A DNA stretch of 64,000 bases, from contig CAVWLA010000003.1 of the NCBI GenBank assembly GCA_963755825.1, positions 1,674,001 to 1,738,000 on the forward strand, read 5' to 3'. The stretch is from DATBQN01 sp963755825 (GTDB lineage Bacteria; Acidobacteriota; Thermoanaerobaculia; Multivoradales; UBA5704). The translations under genes and the position numbers were made by a program. Below are positions 1 to 8,439 of the stretch, piece by piece (positions within the stretch are counted from its first letter, which is position 1; each line of letters opens with the position of its first letter). Under the pieces are notes generated by a model. That model had not been told where the DNA came from and searched no databases. It saw nothing but the letters and a program-made list of their open reading frames with translations.

Positions 1-1
1 G

Positions 2-1702
2 CTCGCCGCCGGCTTCGCGACGCCGCGCCTCTTCGCGGCGACCGACCAGGCGGGGAACTTCGTCAAGCCGCCGATGAACGACTACACCAACGCCTTCCAG
101 GGCGCCGGCGACACCGGCAACATGTACAACTTCAGCCAGTGGCCGTACGTCGGCCTGGTCTACTACTACAACCATGCTGCCATGGCGGTCCCGCCGACCG
201 GGTGGACCAACACCGCCCACCGCCACGGCACGCCGATCGTCGGCGTGATGACCGGCGACTGCCCAGGCTGCGGGCAGGCCGTCAACGCCTTCTTCGCCGA
301 CGCCGCCGCGGCCGCCGAGCAGATGGCGCTCCTCGCCAACACCTACGGCTTCGACGGCTGGCTGTTCGACGTCGAGGGCGTCGACCGGAACCTGTCGATC
401 GCCGTGATGAACCTGCTGCGGCCCAAGCCCGGGCCGGGCGGCCGGCCGCTGGTCCTGCTCTACTACGAAGGCGGGGTCGACGACCTCTCCGGGCAGGCGT
501 CGCAGGCGGCCTTCAACGCGGCCGGCCATTTCCAGTCGGACTACGGCAACGGCTCTCCATCGGCCACCTTCAACTTCGTCTCGCGCAACCGGCCGCCGAA
601 CAACAACCCGTTCACCACCGCCTACTCGCGGTACGTCTACCCGTTCGCCCAGGACGTCCCCTGCGCGAGCGGCCCGTCACAGATCTCCAACGGCGGGGCG
701 TGTCTCGACACCCAGAAGATGTTCGCGTCCCTCGCCGCGATCCGCGGCACGTCGGGCGGCTACTACCAGGCGCCGGGCCTCTACGCCCTGGGCTGGGAGC
801 GCTGGGGCGGCCCCAACCTCAACGACAGGGCGACGCGCGCACAGGTCCAGCAGGCGCATCGGGACCTCTTCGTCGGCTTCGGAGCCGTGCCGTCCGGCGC
901 GAATTGCCGGCCGGCTCCGCTGGCAGCGAGCTCGGTCGCCGCCTTCGTCGACGCCGCGGGCGTCGCGCTGGCGACGCCGTTCGTCACCCGGTTCAACACC
1001 GGCGAGGGCGACTTCTTCACCATCCAGGGCGTCGCCGGCGCGTCGACGGCGTGGAACGGTCTCGGCCTGCAGGACGTCCAGCCGACCTGGCTGTGCGGCG
1101 TGGCCGCGAGCATCACCTACGCGGCGTCGTACGACGGCGGCAGCGCGCTCGCCATCAGCGGGGCCGGTCAGGTCAATCTGTACGCGACCCGGATGACCCC
1201 GCCGCAGGCGCCCATCGCGGTCGTCCGCTACCAGGGATCGCAGGCGCCGCTCGCGCTGGTGCGCGACGGCAGCGGCACCTGGCGCGTCGCCAGGGAGACC
1301 TCATCGACACCCCACGGCTCGTGGACGACTTCCGTGCAGACGTTCCCCCCGCTCTCCGGCACGGTGACCGAGATCGCGCTGCAGACGCGCGGCCCGGTGA
1401 CGGTCGGAGAGCTCGGCGTGATGAGCCTCGGGGACTACACGCCCAACACCCCGCCGCCCACGCAGTCGGTGGCCGCGCCGGCGAGCGGCGACGTGACATG
1501 GACCAATCCTCCGGCGACCTGGTACGCCAATGTCTTCGGCTGCAATGCTCCCGGGCTCGCGCCGCAGTTCCTGGGCCGCGCCTTCCAGCCGGCGTTCGAT
1601 CCGCGGTACACCGTCGAGCCGACGCCGCGGCGCTACCCCAGGTACACCATCCAGCCGGTGAGCCGGGCGGGGATCGCCTCGATGCAGGTGAGCTGCCGCT
1701 GA
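2..1702 (+). CDS. GH85-like endo-beta-N-acetylglucosaminidase, 5' partial
   Basis: The frame is open to the left window edge, so the true start and any signal peptide lie outside; the first internal ATG is at 74. The segment around 350-385 (YGFDGWLFDVEG) matches the catalytic strand of GH85 endoglycosidases, which cleave the chitobiose core of N-glycans, and an upstream HGTPIVGVMTGD block fits the same barrel. The catalytic Glu is codon 374-376. GH85 enzymes normally have Asn two residues before it; here that residue is Asp (codon 368-370), as in GH18. About 300 residues of beta-rich sequence follow the barrel, probably carbohydrate-binding or substrate-positioning. A strong hairpin separates it from the convergent gene downstream. 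Family assignment is by motif only; a GH18-clan relative is the main alternative. Confidence 0.7.
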   Translation, partial: LAAGFATPRLFAATDQAGNFVKPPMNDYTNAFQGAGDTGNMYNFSQWPYVGLVYYYNHAAMAVPPTGWTNTAHRHGTPIVGVMTGDCPGCGQAVNAFFADAAAAAEQMALLANTYGFDGWLFDVEGVDRNLSIAVMNLLRPKPGPGGRPLVLLYYEGGVDDLSGQASQAAFNAAGHFQSDYGNGSPSATFNFVSRNRPPNNNPFTTAYSRYVYPFAQDVPCASGPSQISNGGACLDTQKMFASLAAIRGTSGGYYQAPGLYALGWERWGGPNLNDRATRAQVQQAHRDLFVGFGAVPSGANCRPAPLAASSVAAFVDAAGVALATPFVTRFNTGEGDFFTIQGVAGASTAWNGLGLQDVQPTWLCGVAASITYAASYDGGSALAISGAGQVNLYATRMTPPQAPIAVVRYQGSQAPLALVRDGSGTWRVARETSSTPHGSWTTSVQTFPPLSGTVTEIALQTRGPVTVGELGVMSLGDYTPNTPPPTQSVAAPASGDVTWTNPPATWYANVFGCNAPGLAPQFLGRAFQPAFDPRYTVEPTPRRYPRYTIQPVSRAGIASMQVSCR

Positions 1703-1757
1703 GCCAGTAGGGGCGGCAGGCGGGCGTCGGCGCGAGAGAGCCGGGGCGGAAGAGAGA

Positions 1758-1786
1758 CGGCGCCGGCGAGCTTGTCGCCGGCGCCG
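1758..1786. terminator. Bidirectional terminator hairpin
   Basis: Perfect 12-bp stem CGGCGCCGGCGA / TCGCCGGCGCCG with a 5-nt loop, between the convergent genes ending at 1702 and 1816. There is no long T tract, so its strength is uncertain. Confidence 0.6.
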
Positions 1787-1815
1787 TTCGGTCACGGCGG
1801 GGATGGTGCGGCGAG

Positions 1816-2583
1816 CTACTGCGGTTGGGCGCCGCCGACGACGGTCTGCAGGAAGTCGGTCACCAGGGCGCCCGACCCCGGAGCGCTCACCGTGTAGACG
1901 ACGACCACCGCCGAGCCGGGGGCGACGGCCGCCGGCAGCGTCAGCGTCTGCGCCCCGCCGGGCGCCACGCCGAAGCCCTGCGACAGCGGCCGCAGCGCGC
2001 CGGCGAGCTGGGCGTTCTGGTTGGTGAGGTCGCCGAGCGCCAGCGGCTGGCCGAAGACGGCGAAGCGCACGTTGCTGACCGCGAGGTTGGCGGCGGTGTC
2101 GGCGTAGTTGTTCGCCCAGGTCCAGGTGACGACGTTCGTCTTGTAGGTCACGTTGGCGTCGATGTCGTAGACGACGCTGCCGGAGAGCCGCCGGCCGTCG
2201 GGGCCGGTCCAGTACATGTCGGCGATCTGGTGCGTGCCGTCGCCGGTCGACAGACCGACGTGGATGGTCTGGCCGTTGTCGATGCGGCTGTCGTCGTAGT
2301 CGTTGAAGCCCTGCCAATGGATGACGGTGTTGCCGCCGACCGTGCTCACCGTCGGGGCGCCGAACCAGCCGACGTACGGGGCGGCGGTGTGGCCGTCGAA
2401 GGTCTGGGTGATCGACTCCGCGCCGGTCAGCACGATGGCGAAATCGTCGGCGACCGGACCCAGGTTGGTGAGGTCCTTGTTGACCTGGATGCCCCCGCCG
2501 GCGCCGTTCGGCAGGGCGACCGCGGCGGCGACGGCGGCGAGCAGCAGGGACAGCGTGAGACAGAGCGAGCGTCGAATGTGCAT
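1816..2583 (-). CDS. Secreted protein of unknown function
   Basis: 255 residues. A signal peptide is clear: HIRRS, a Leu/Ala/Val-rich core, then ALPNGAG. The start is supported by AGAGGAG a few bases upstream of ATG. The mature part is Thr/Asn/Val/Gly-rich and predicted beta, with aromatic-Gly turns and only very short motifs; the C-terminal half looks like an immunoglobulin-type sandwich with alternating V/T strands. No Cys, no lipobox and no sorting signal are visible. It is probably exported to the periplasm or outside the cell. Convergent with the glycosidase gene across the hairpin at 1758-1786, so not in its operon. I do not recognise the family. Confidence 0.75.
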   Translation of the reverse strand: MHIRRSLCLTLSLLLAAVAAAVALPNGAGGGIQVNKDLTNLGPVADDFAIVLTGAESITQTFDGHTAAPYVGWFGAPTVSTVGGNTVIHWQGFNDYDDSRIDNGQTIHVGLSTGDGTHQIADMYWTGPDGRRLSGSVVYDIDANVTYKTNVVTWTWANNYADTAANLAVSNVRFAVFGQPLALGDLTNQNAQLAGALRPLSQGFGVAPGGAQTLTLPAAVAPGSAVVVVYTVSAPGSGALVTDFLQTVVGGAQPQ

Positions 2584-2764
2584 CGTGGTCTCCTCTCGAG
2601 GGATGGGAAAGAGATTCCGGCCCGGCGAGCCGCAGGCCCGCCGGCGCCGGAAGATGCACGGTAAGTTATTAATCGCGCGCTAGCAAGATCTGATGCCGGC
2701 GGTATGCGGCCGCACGGCGAGGACGCCGGCGGTTCTCTGAAAGATGCCCTTCTGTGCCGCCGCG

Positions 2765-2790
2765 GTGACGACGATCGACGGCACCACCGG
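2765..2790 (-). repeat. Short third copy of the repeat that brackets HepT/MntA
   Basis: Read on the minus strand these 26 bases match positions 57781-57806 with two differences (24 of 26). The surrounding 2584-2870 stretch has no convincing gene. The repeat ties this spot to the direct repeats at 57.7 and 58.8 kb. Confidence 0.55.
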
Positions 2791-2870
2791 GCATTCATGC
2801 CCCGTGCGGGGATCGAGCCCTCGGTCTGCTCTCGATCCGCGAAGCGTGCCCGCAGCAGAGCAAGGTTGCG

Positions 2871-3179
2871 TCAGCCCTTCGCCGCGTTGCGGCTGTGCGG
2901 CCTGGCGCCGAGCTGGCGCCAGTCGGTCTCCTCGACCTCGACGCCGAAGTGCTTCGCCGCCTTCCTGATGTTGGCGAAGGCGTGCTCGCGCTCGGCGTCG
3001 CTCACATCGCGGACCTGATCGAAACGGGCGATGGCGTTGCGCACGTGCGAGGCGTCGGTCATCGGCTCCTTGCGCTGCTTGGCGAAGGCGTAGGCGCTCG
3101 CCGGCAGATCCTTCTCCTTGGCCGCGTTCAGCTTGCCGTGCTTCTCGGTGGACGGTGGGTTCCAGGTGGCTTCCGACAT
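2871..3179 (-). CDS. DUF6582-type small protein
   Basis: 102 residues from ATG at 3179, chosen because AGGAGG sits 8 bases upstream; the frame is open much further but without a ribosome site. The blocks EKHGKLN, LPASAYAFAKQRKEPMTDA and HVRNAIARFDQV are those of a small conserved family often seen in phage, plasmid and chromosomal contexts and named DUF6582. It is charged, with no signal peptide or membrane segment, so cytoplasmic. The C-terminal half (AFANIRKAAKHFGVEVEE) is predicted helical. The function of the family is not established. It stands alone, divergent from the cytochrome gene that begins at 3314. Confidence 0.8.
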   Translation of the reverse strand: MSEATWNPPSTEKHGKLNAAKEKDLPASAYAFAKQRKEPMTDASHVRNAIARFDQVRDVSDAEREHAFANIRKAAKHFGVEVEETDWRQLGARPHSRNAAKG

Positions 3180-3313
3180 GATGTGTCCTCCTTGCCGGAT
3201 CGATCTAGCAAGGCGCGTACCGGGAGCGTGCCGGCGCGCCGGAGCTCCGCCGGCACACCTTATGAGGTCGAGGCGACGCGATCGCCGCGAGCCCCCATCC
3301 ACAGGAGATCCCC

Positions 3314-4513
3314 ATGGCGACGACTCCGCCCGCACCGCAGGCATCCCGCCTCGACGAATCCCCCCGGACGGGCGGCGCGCCCCGCCGCCGTCGGATGGCG
3401 CTGCCGGCGGCGGCCGTGGCGCTCCTCGCGGCCGCCATCGCCCTGCGCGCGCCGGCGGCGACTCCAGCGGCTCCGGCACCGGCGCCGGCGAAGGCCGCCG
3501 AGGCGGACCCGCCCTCCGAGAAGGAGTTCAAGAACATCCAGGTGCTCAAGGGGATGCCGTCGTCGCAGATGGCCTCGCTGATGCACGTCATGCGCGCCTC
3601 GCTCGGCGTGCGCTGCGACTACTGCCACGTCATCGAGGGCGACCGCTACGACCTCGACACCAAGCCGGAGAAGGAGACCAGCCGCGAGATGATGCGCATG
3701 GTCTTCGAGATCAACCAGCAGCACTTCGGCGGCCACACCCAGGTCACCTGCCAGACCTGCCATCACGGCCAGGTCCACCCGGCGCGCGTCGCCTCGCTCG
3801 AGCTCGGCTTCATCGTCGGCCCCGGCCCGGCGCCGCCGGCGGCGAAGCTGCCGGCCGCCACCGAGGTCCTCGACCGCTACATCGCGGCGCTCGGCGGCCG
3901 CGCCGCCCTGGAGGCGGTGAAGAGCCGCGTCTCCCGCGGCACCGTCCTCCACCTCGGCGTCGTCGGCGACGGCACGCCCGCCGCGCACGGCGTCAACCGC
4001 GGCCAGGAGGACCCGCTGGAGATCGTCGAGCGCGTCGGCGGCGCCACCCTCTCCTACGGGCCGCCGACGGACCGCGTCGTCGAGACCTTCGCCGGCGGCG
4101 CCGGCACCGTCAAGTCGCCGCGGAGCGACCGCGCGCTCTCCCCCGAAGAGCTCGGTCGGCTCGCCTACCGCGTCGATCTCCGCTATCCGCTCGAGCTGCG
4201 CGACCGGGCGGCGACGGCGCGGACGATCGGCAAGGGGACGATCGACGGCCGCGAGGTCTATCTCGTGCGAATCAAATCGCCGAGCGGCGATCCCGCCCTG
4301 CTCTCCTTCGACGTCGCCACCGGGCTCCTCCGCCGGCAGGAGGTGGACCGCCCGACGCTGGTCGGCCCCGACCCCGACCAGACCGACTACGAGGACTACC
4401 GCGCCGTCGGCAACCTGCGCGTGCCGTTCCTCGTCCGCACCTCCGAGCTCGACGACTTCCACTACGGCACAACGCGCAAGCTGACCGAGGTGCGCGACAA
4501 CCCGGCGCCTTAG
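3314..4513 (+). CDS. Diheme c-type cytochrome with C-terminal extension
   Basis: 399 residues. An Arg-rich N-terminus (residues 24-27) and Ala/Leu/Val helix 28-49 form a signal peptide or membrane anchor, followed by a Pro/Ala linker to about 66. Residues 70-160 carry two heme-c motifs, CDYCH (101-105) and CQTCH (146-150), in the arrangement of the reaction-centre cytochrome c subunit family (CytoC_RC) that is expanded in non-phototrophic Acidobacteriota; residues after the first motif (YDLDTKPEK) are typical. Residues 165-399 form a beta-rich domain resembling outer-membrane lipoprotein-sorting proteins. It is likely a periplasmic electron carrier. AGGAG precedes the ATG. It is followed closely by the inhibitor gene at 4594. 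Confidence 0.85.
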   Translation: MATTPPAPQASRLDESPRTGGAPRRRRMALPAAAVALLAAAIALRAPAATPAAPAPAPAKAAEADPPSEKEFKNIQVLKGMPSSQMASLMHVMRASLGVRCDYCHVIEGDRYDLDTKPEKETSREMMRMVFEINQQHFGGHTQVTCQTCHHGQVHPARVASLELGFIVGPGPAPPAAKLPAATEVLDRYIAALGGRAALEAVKSRVSRGTVLHLGVVGDGTPAAHGVNRGQEDPLEIVERVGGATLSYGPPTDRVVETFAGGAGTVKSPRSDRALSPEELGRLAYRVDLRYPLELRDRAATARTIGKGTIDGREVYLVRIKSPSGDPALLSFDVATGLLRRQEVDRPTLVGPDPDQTDYEDYRAVGNLRVPFLVRTSELDDFHYGTTRKLTEVRDNPAP

Positions 4514-4593
4514 CTCGCGGCGGCGGGGTATCCTCGGCCTCTGCGCAGCGCAGCGCAGCCTGTCCGGAGCGCTCCGCTCCACAAGGAGGCCCC

Positions 4594-4917
4594 ATGCGGT
4601 CAGTCGACGAGAGCGCCAACGGAAAGACGGTCGACCTCGCGGTCGGCGACCTCCTCGAGGTCCGACTGACGGAGAACCGCACGACGGGCTTCCGCTGGGA
4701 GCTGACGCTCGCCCCCGATTCCGAAACCGCCTGCGCCGCCGAGGACGACGCCGCGGCGAGCCAGGCCGCCGCGCCGGGCCAGGGCGGCACGCACACCTGG
4801 CGCTTCAAGGCCCTGCGCGCCGGCGACTGCGACATCCGCCTCGCCAACCGCCGCTCCTGGGAGGCCGCCGGCGCCGCCGCCGAGACCTTCACCCTCCACC
4901 TCCACGTCACGGCCTAA
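4594..4917 (+). CDS. Chagasin-type (I42) cysteine protease inhibitor
   Basis: 107 residues. The three inhibitory loops of the chagasin/amoebiasin fold are recognisable in order: NRTTGF (28-33; canonical NPTTGY), GGTHTWRF (64-71; canonical GxGG...F) and RRSWE (86-90; canonical RPW). These loops wedge into the active-site cleft of papain-family proteases. The start is set by AGGAGG just upstream of ATG 4594. No signal peptide is evident, so it may be cytoplasmic. It is convergent with a papain-family protease gene (4996-5826), an arrangement that suggests the pair act on each other. A weak 9-bp hairpin (arms 4946-4954 and 4969-4977) lies between them. Confidence 0.8.
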   Translation: MRSVDESANGKTVDLAVGDLLEVRLTENRTTGFRWELTLAPDSETACAAEDDAAASQAAAPGQGGTHTWRFKALRAGDCDIRLANRRSWEAAGAAAETFTLHLHVTA

Positions 4918-4995
4918 CAGCGCGCCGAACAGCGCGCCTGACCGCGGCCGATCGACCCGGCGGACGGCCGATCGGCCCGTCAGCTCCTCAGCCGA

Positions 4996-5826
4996 TCAGC
5001 CGACGATCCGGATGGTCCACAGGTCGCTCACCAGGTGGGTGTCGAGCAGGTAGGCGTAGGGCATCGTGAAGTAGCCGCTCATCCCCCAGCCGGTGCCCCA
5101 GGAGTTGCGCACGATGAAGCGCTGCGACGACTCCTGGTAGCCGACCGCCACCACCGCGTGGCCGCCGAGCAGCTTCTCGTTGGCGAGGTCGGGCATGGGG
5201 ACGACGCCCGTCTTCGTCACCGCGTCGCTCTCGAAGCTCTCGTAGACCGAGAAGCCGAAGATGAAGGGGAAGCCGGAGGCGAGGCAGCCCTTCATCTGCG
5301 ACAGGCTCTGCGCGACGCTGCTGTAGCTGATCGCCCGGTTGCCCGTGGCGTCCTTGAAGGCGGTGGCGCTCGGTTTGCGGGCGAACTTCGCGATGACGTA
5401 CGGCCAGTCCGTCTCCGGCGGCACGCCGAGGGTGGCGACGCTCTTGATGCCGTCGCGGATCTGCGCCCCGCTGTCCTGCTTGACGGTGCCCTCGATCACC
5501 CGCTCGTTGTAGTAGATGAAGAGCCGGGAGGGCACGAAGTCGGGCTTCTGGCCCTGCTTGCGGCGATCGAACTGCACCGCGCCGGCGATGGCGTTGCCGG
5601 TGCAGCTGCCGAGCTGGCCTTGGTCGTACGGCGGCTGGAACAGCGGCCGCAGGTCGGCGCTCGGCGGCAGCGTGCCGAGCACCTCCATGGGCGCCGAGAA
5701 CTGGTGGTCGCGGGCGTCCGGCAGGTCGGGGATCCAGCCGTAGCGCTGGATGCTGTGGATGGTCATCCCTTCGGCCTGCTTCGCCTTCGGAGCGGCCTTC
5801 CTCGGAGCAGCCTTCTTCGCCGGCAT
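4996..5826 (-). CDS. Papain-like (C1A) cysteine protease
   Basis: 276 residues from ATG 5826, preceded by GAGAGGAG. The C1A active site is complete: Q69 (oxyanion hole), C75 in GSCTGNA, H223 in GGHAVVAVGY and N241 in NSWGTGWG. The C75 context lacks the usual Trp of CGSCWAF, as in many bacterial C1 peptidases. The N-terminus is a Lys/Ala/Pro-rich tail (residues 1-19) with no hydrophobic core, so there is no ordinary signal peptide; a short pro-segment (20-55) precedes the catalytic domain. The convergent neighbour encodes a chagasin-like inhibitor of this very peptidase family. Confidence 0.88.
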   Translation of the reverse strand: MPAKKAAPRKAAPKAKQAEGMTIHSIQRYGWIPDLPDARDHQFSAPMEVLGTLPPSADLRPLFQPPYDQGQLGSCTGNAIAGAVQFDRRKQGQKPDFVPSRLFIYYNERVIEGTVKQDSGAQIRDGIKSVATLGVPPETDWPYVIAKFARKPSATAFKDATGNRAISYSSVAQSLSQMKGCLASGFPFIFGFSVYESFESDAVTKTGVVPMPDLANEKLLGGHAVVAVGYQESSQRFIVRNSWGTGWGMSGYFTMPYAYLLDTHLVSDLWTIRIVG

Positions 5827-6002
5827 CGTGGTCTCCTCTCGGTTCGACGTGGTTGACTTCTTAGGCGTTTCGAGATCCGATTTGTTGCTCTCGATGAAAC
5901 GATCGAGCGCGATGGAACGGCGAGGCTCTTCGTCGCCCCTCCCTAAAGACGAACAGCAGGCCCGGATTCCCTCACCCACCCGGTGATGACCAGAGCGACG
6001 AC

Positions 6003-6395
6003 ATGGCGGAGCTGACCGGCGCGCGGAGCGTTCTCGCGGTGAAGGACCTCGCCGCCTCGGTGGCCTTCTACCGCCACCTCCTCGGCTTCACCGTCGACGC
6101 CGAGTTTCCCGGCTGGGCGCTCCTCTCGCGCGGCCGCTTCGAGCTCATGCTCGGCGAGTGCCGCGACGCGATGGCCGCCGCGGAGACGGGCGATCACTCC
6201 TACTTCGCCTACGTCACGGTCGAGGGCATCGACGACCTCCACCGCGAGCTGGCGGCGAAGGGAGTCCCCCGCGTTCAGGAGATCGCCGACCAGCCCTGGG
6301 GCCGCCGCGAGTTCGGCATCCGCACCCCCGACGGGCACCGCATCATGTTCGGCGAGGCGATCGGCGGCGCGGCGGGAGCTGCCGAAGCGCCGTAG
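6003..6395 (+). CDS. VOC-fold (glyoxalase/bleomycin resistance-like) protein
   Basis: 130 residues. The vicinal-oxygen-chelate pattern is clear: LAVKDLAASVAFYRHLLGF near the N-terminus, a central YFAYVTVEGIDDLHREL module, then PWGRREFGIRTPDGHRIMF, including the terminal metal-ligand Glu in FGEAI. Such proteins bind a metal and act as isomerases, dioxygenases or drug-binding resistance proteins; the substrate cannot be read from sequence. The start ATG has only a weak upstream purine run. It is convergent with the secreted protein gene at 6452, with an 11-bp inverted repeat between them. Confidence 0.8.
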   Translation: MAELTGARSVLAVKDLAASVAFYRHLLGFTVDAEFPGWALLSRGRFELMLGECRDAMAAAETGDHSYFAYVTVEGIDDLHRELAAKGVPRVQEIADQPWGRREFGIRTPDGHRIMFGEAIGGAAGAAEAP

Positions 6396-6448
6396 GGCCG
6401 GCCGCTCTCACCGCTCCCCTAGAAGCGGCCGGATAGCAGCGGCCGGCC
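6396..6448. terminator. Candidate bidirectional terminator (11-bp inverted repeat)
   Basis: Perfect arms GGCCGGCCGCT (6396-6406) and AGCGGCCGGCC (6438-6448) between convergent genes. The 31-nt loop is long, so it may be a weak terminator. Confidence 0.4.
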
Positions 6449-6451
6449 GTC

Positions 6452-7345
6452 TCAACCTCCGCCGGGCGCCACCGCCTGCAGCCGCGCCGCGACGCGCGCC
6501 AGCTCGCCACGGGCGTTCTCCAGCCGCAGCGTCGTGGTGTCCCGCATCCCCTTGGCACAGGAGTCGGCCGCCGCGACGTACCAGCGGAGCGCCGATGCCA
6601 CCCCCGACTCGAGGTCGGCGTCGGCGACGTGCGGGATGCGCGTCGCGAGCGTCGCGCGGCTGAGCGCGGCGCAGTCGTCGGCCGAGCGCGCCACCGCGAG
6701 CCGCCGGGCGGCGGCCGCCGGGGTGCGGATCTGCGCCTGGTAGATCGAGCTCCAAGCCGCGAGCGCCGGAGCCGGCGAGGCCGCGCGTGCCGCCGGGGCC
6801 GGGGCGGGCCGGCCGTTCTGGCTGAGGATCCAGCGGCGGAGGGCCGCCTGGCTCTGCAGCTCGGCATCCTGCTGCTGCAGGCGGAGAGCCGGTTCGTCAT
6901 CGTCACCGTCGAGGCTCGCCGAGCCGGACGGCCGAGAGCTCCCGATGCGGGAGAGCTCGCGCCGGATGGAGATTGGGCGGCCGGTTTGGTGGAACGAAGA
7001 GGAGGACGACGACGAGAAGGATGATGTCGAGCTCGAGCCCCGCGAGAGATCTGCCGCGGCGGATGGAGACTCGAACGGCGCGGAGACCCGCGAGGAGCCG
7101 GCGAGCCCGGAGGACGTCAGGCCGTCGCCGGGCGGCGCCCGATAGTAGTCCCGCACCCACGTGCCGTTCGCCCGCTGGTAACCGGAGACGTGAACTGTCC
7201 TGTTGTGAGTGGCGCTCGCATGTGTGGCCGACGTCGAGCCCGCGGCGCCGGAGTGCCCGGAGGCCGCCGCCGGCGACGCCGGGATGACCTGCGCCACAAG
7301 CAGCGCTCCGACGACGACCGCGTAGGCAGGCAGCTTCTTCGCCAT
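6452..7345 (-). CDS. Secreted protein with GYQRANGTWV motif
   Basis: 297 residues from ATG 7345, with GAGGAGAG upstream. A signal peptide spans about residues 1-30 and ends in SPAAASG. Right after it comes VHVSGYQRANGTWVRDYYR (about 46-66), a short 'GYxRxxGTxVxxYxR' motif found near the N-terminus of many exported bacterial proteins of unknown role. Residues 70-130 are Ser/Arg-rich and low-complexity with a run of Ser. The C-terminal half is helical, Ala/Arg-rich, with several Cys (ADDCAAL, ADSCAKG). It is probably periplasmic. No operon partner; the function is unknown. Confidence 0.7.
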   Translation of the reverse strand: MAKKLPAYAVVVGALLVAQVIPASPAAASGHSGAAGSTSATHASATHNRTVHVSGYQRANGTWVRDYYRAPPGDGLTSSGLAGSSRVSAPFESPSAAADLSRGSSSTSSFSSSSSSSFHQTGRPISIRRELSRIGSSRPSGSASLDGDDDEPALRLQQQDAELQSQAALRRWILSQNGRPAPAPAARAASPAPALAAWSSIYQAQIRTPAAAARRLAVARSADDCAALSRATLATRIPHVADADLESGVASALRWYVAAADSCAKGMRDTTTLRLENARGELARVAARLQAVAPGGG

Positions 7346-7826
7346 GGGCTCTCTCCTCGGCAGAGATGACGTTCCCAGCAACGTAGCGCGCTCCAGTCGC
7401 CACCCGCAAGCCTATGGTTCGGTCGCCATATCCGAAAAGCTCTACCGAGAGAAGAAATGCCACCCACGGCGAAGATGCACCACCATCATGCGACAAAGTA
7501 TTGACACGGAGCGGCGATTGACGGAGTATCTGCCCGTCGATTGGCGGTAATGGTGCCGTGAGTCGCCTGGAAAGCGAGGTGATAGGCAGAAAACTGTAGT
7601 GACTGGTTCTATTCTCTGTTCACAGAGGCAGCGACTAGAGCAGGACCCTCGGAGAGACCGGCAGGACCGGGCTTCCGGGGCGAGCAGGTCGGGCGAGGTC
7701 TGGGCTCTCTGGCCGAGCGCTCTGACCGCGCCCTTCGTGGTAGCAGACGTTCAACCCTGGCCACCAGCAAACCAACGAGCCGTACGCTGGGGCCGCAACC
7801 TTCCCGGAAGGGAAAGGAGCGACACC
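7346..7826. other. Intergenic stretch without a recognisable gene
   Basis: About 480 bases between divergent genes. No ORF with a ribosome site or familiar motif was found. It is somewhat less GC-rich around 7430-7620 and must hold the promoters of both neighbours. Confidence 0.5.
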
Positions 7827-8279
7827 ATGAGTCAGAAGCCGACGTTCAAAGACAACCTGGTCGACTGGCAGACGCTGGTCGACAGCCTCACACCACACCT
7901 GACGGACATGCCGGCCCTGGTGCCGGACCACGACGCCCTCGCCGCCTTTGTCACCCAGGCGCGCACCCTGGAGACCCAGCAGGATCTCCATAAGTCGGGC
8001 CTCCGCGACGTCAACAAGCAGCGCATGACCATCGCCGTCCAGGCCGGCGCCCTCCGCACCCGCCTGGCGACCGGCCTCAAGCTCACCCTCGGCTCGGACA
8101 GCGAGAAGCTGCTCGAGTTCAGGGTCAAGCCGCGCTCGAAGGCCACCCCGAATCGGCTGAGCCCCGCCGAGAAGGCGGAGAAGCTGGCCGCGATGGCGGC
8201 TCAGGCCAAGGCGAAGGCCGACGCCGAAGCCGCCATCGCCGCGGCCAAGCTGCAGAAGGCCCGCGCCGCGCTGCCGTAA
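7827..8279 (+). CDS. Small helical cytoplasmic protein, unknown
   Basis: 150 residues from ATG 7827, with AAAGGAG upstream; the frame runs further 5' but without initiation signals. It is almost entirely predicted helix: a middle coiled-coil-like region (TLETQQDLHKSGLRDVNKQR), then a basic segment (VKPRSKATPNRL) and a C-terminal Ala/Lys-rich helix with heptad-like spacing (AEKLAAMAAQAKAKADAEA). No signal peptide, Cys or enzymatic motif. The composition suggests an oligomeric or nucleic-acid-associated protein, but that is inference. A rho-independent terminator follows at 8312. Confidence 0.65.
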   Translation: MSQKPTFKDNLVDWQTLVDSLTPHLTDMPALVPDHDALAAFVTQARTLETQQDLHKSGLRDVNKQRMTIAVQAGALRTRLATGLKLTLGSDSEKLLEFRVKPRSKATPNRLSPAEKAEKLAAMAAQAKAKADAEAAIAAAKLQKARAALP

Positions 8280-8311
8280 TCATCCGTAGCTCATCTGTCG
8301 TTCAATTCTTC

Positions 8312-8343
8312 GGCGCCGGGCTCCCGCTCGGCGCCATTTTTAT
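8312..8343 (+). terminator. Rho-independent terminator
   Basis: Stem GGCGCCG / CGGCGCC (8312-8318 and 8329-8335) followed by ATTTTTATT, 32 bases after the stop codon at 8279. Confidence 0.75.
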
Positions 8344-8439
8344 TGCCCGGCGCGAAGCGAGAACAGCCGGGCGAGAGCCCCCCTTCCCCCGCGGCCATCG
8401 GAAAATCGCAGCTTCCGAAGGCGCCGAGGTTTTTTCAGA

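Noticed and set aside
139..1710. Long Arg-rich frame overlapping the glycosidase gene
   Set aside because: Shadow frame of a GC-rich gene: almost only R, G, P and A, no domain. The other frame has clear GH85 motifs.
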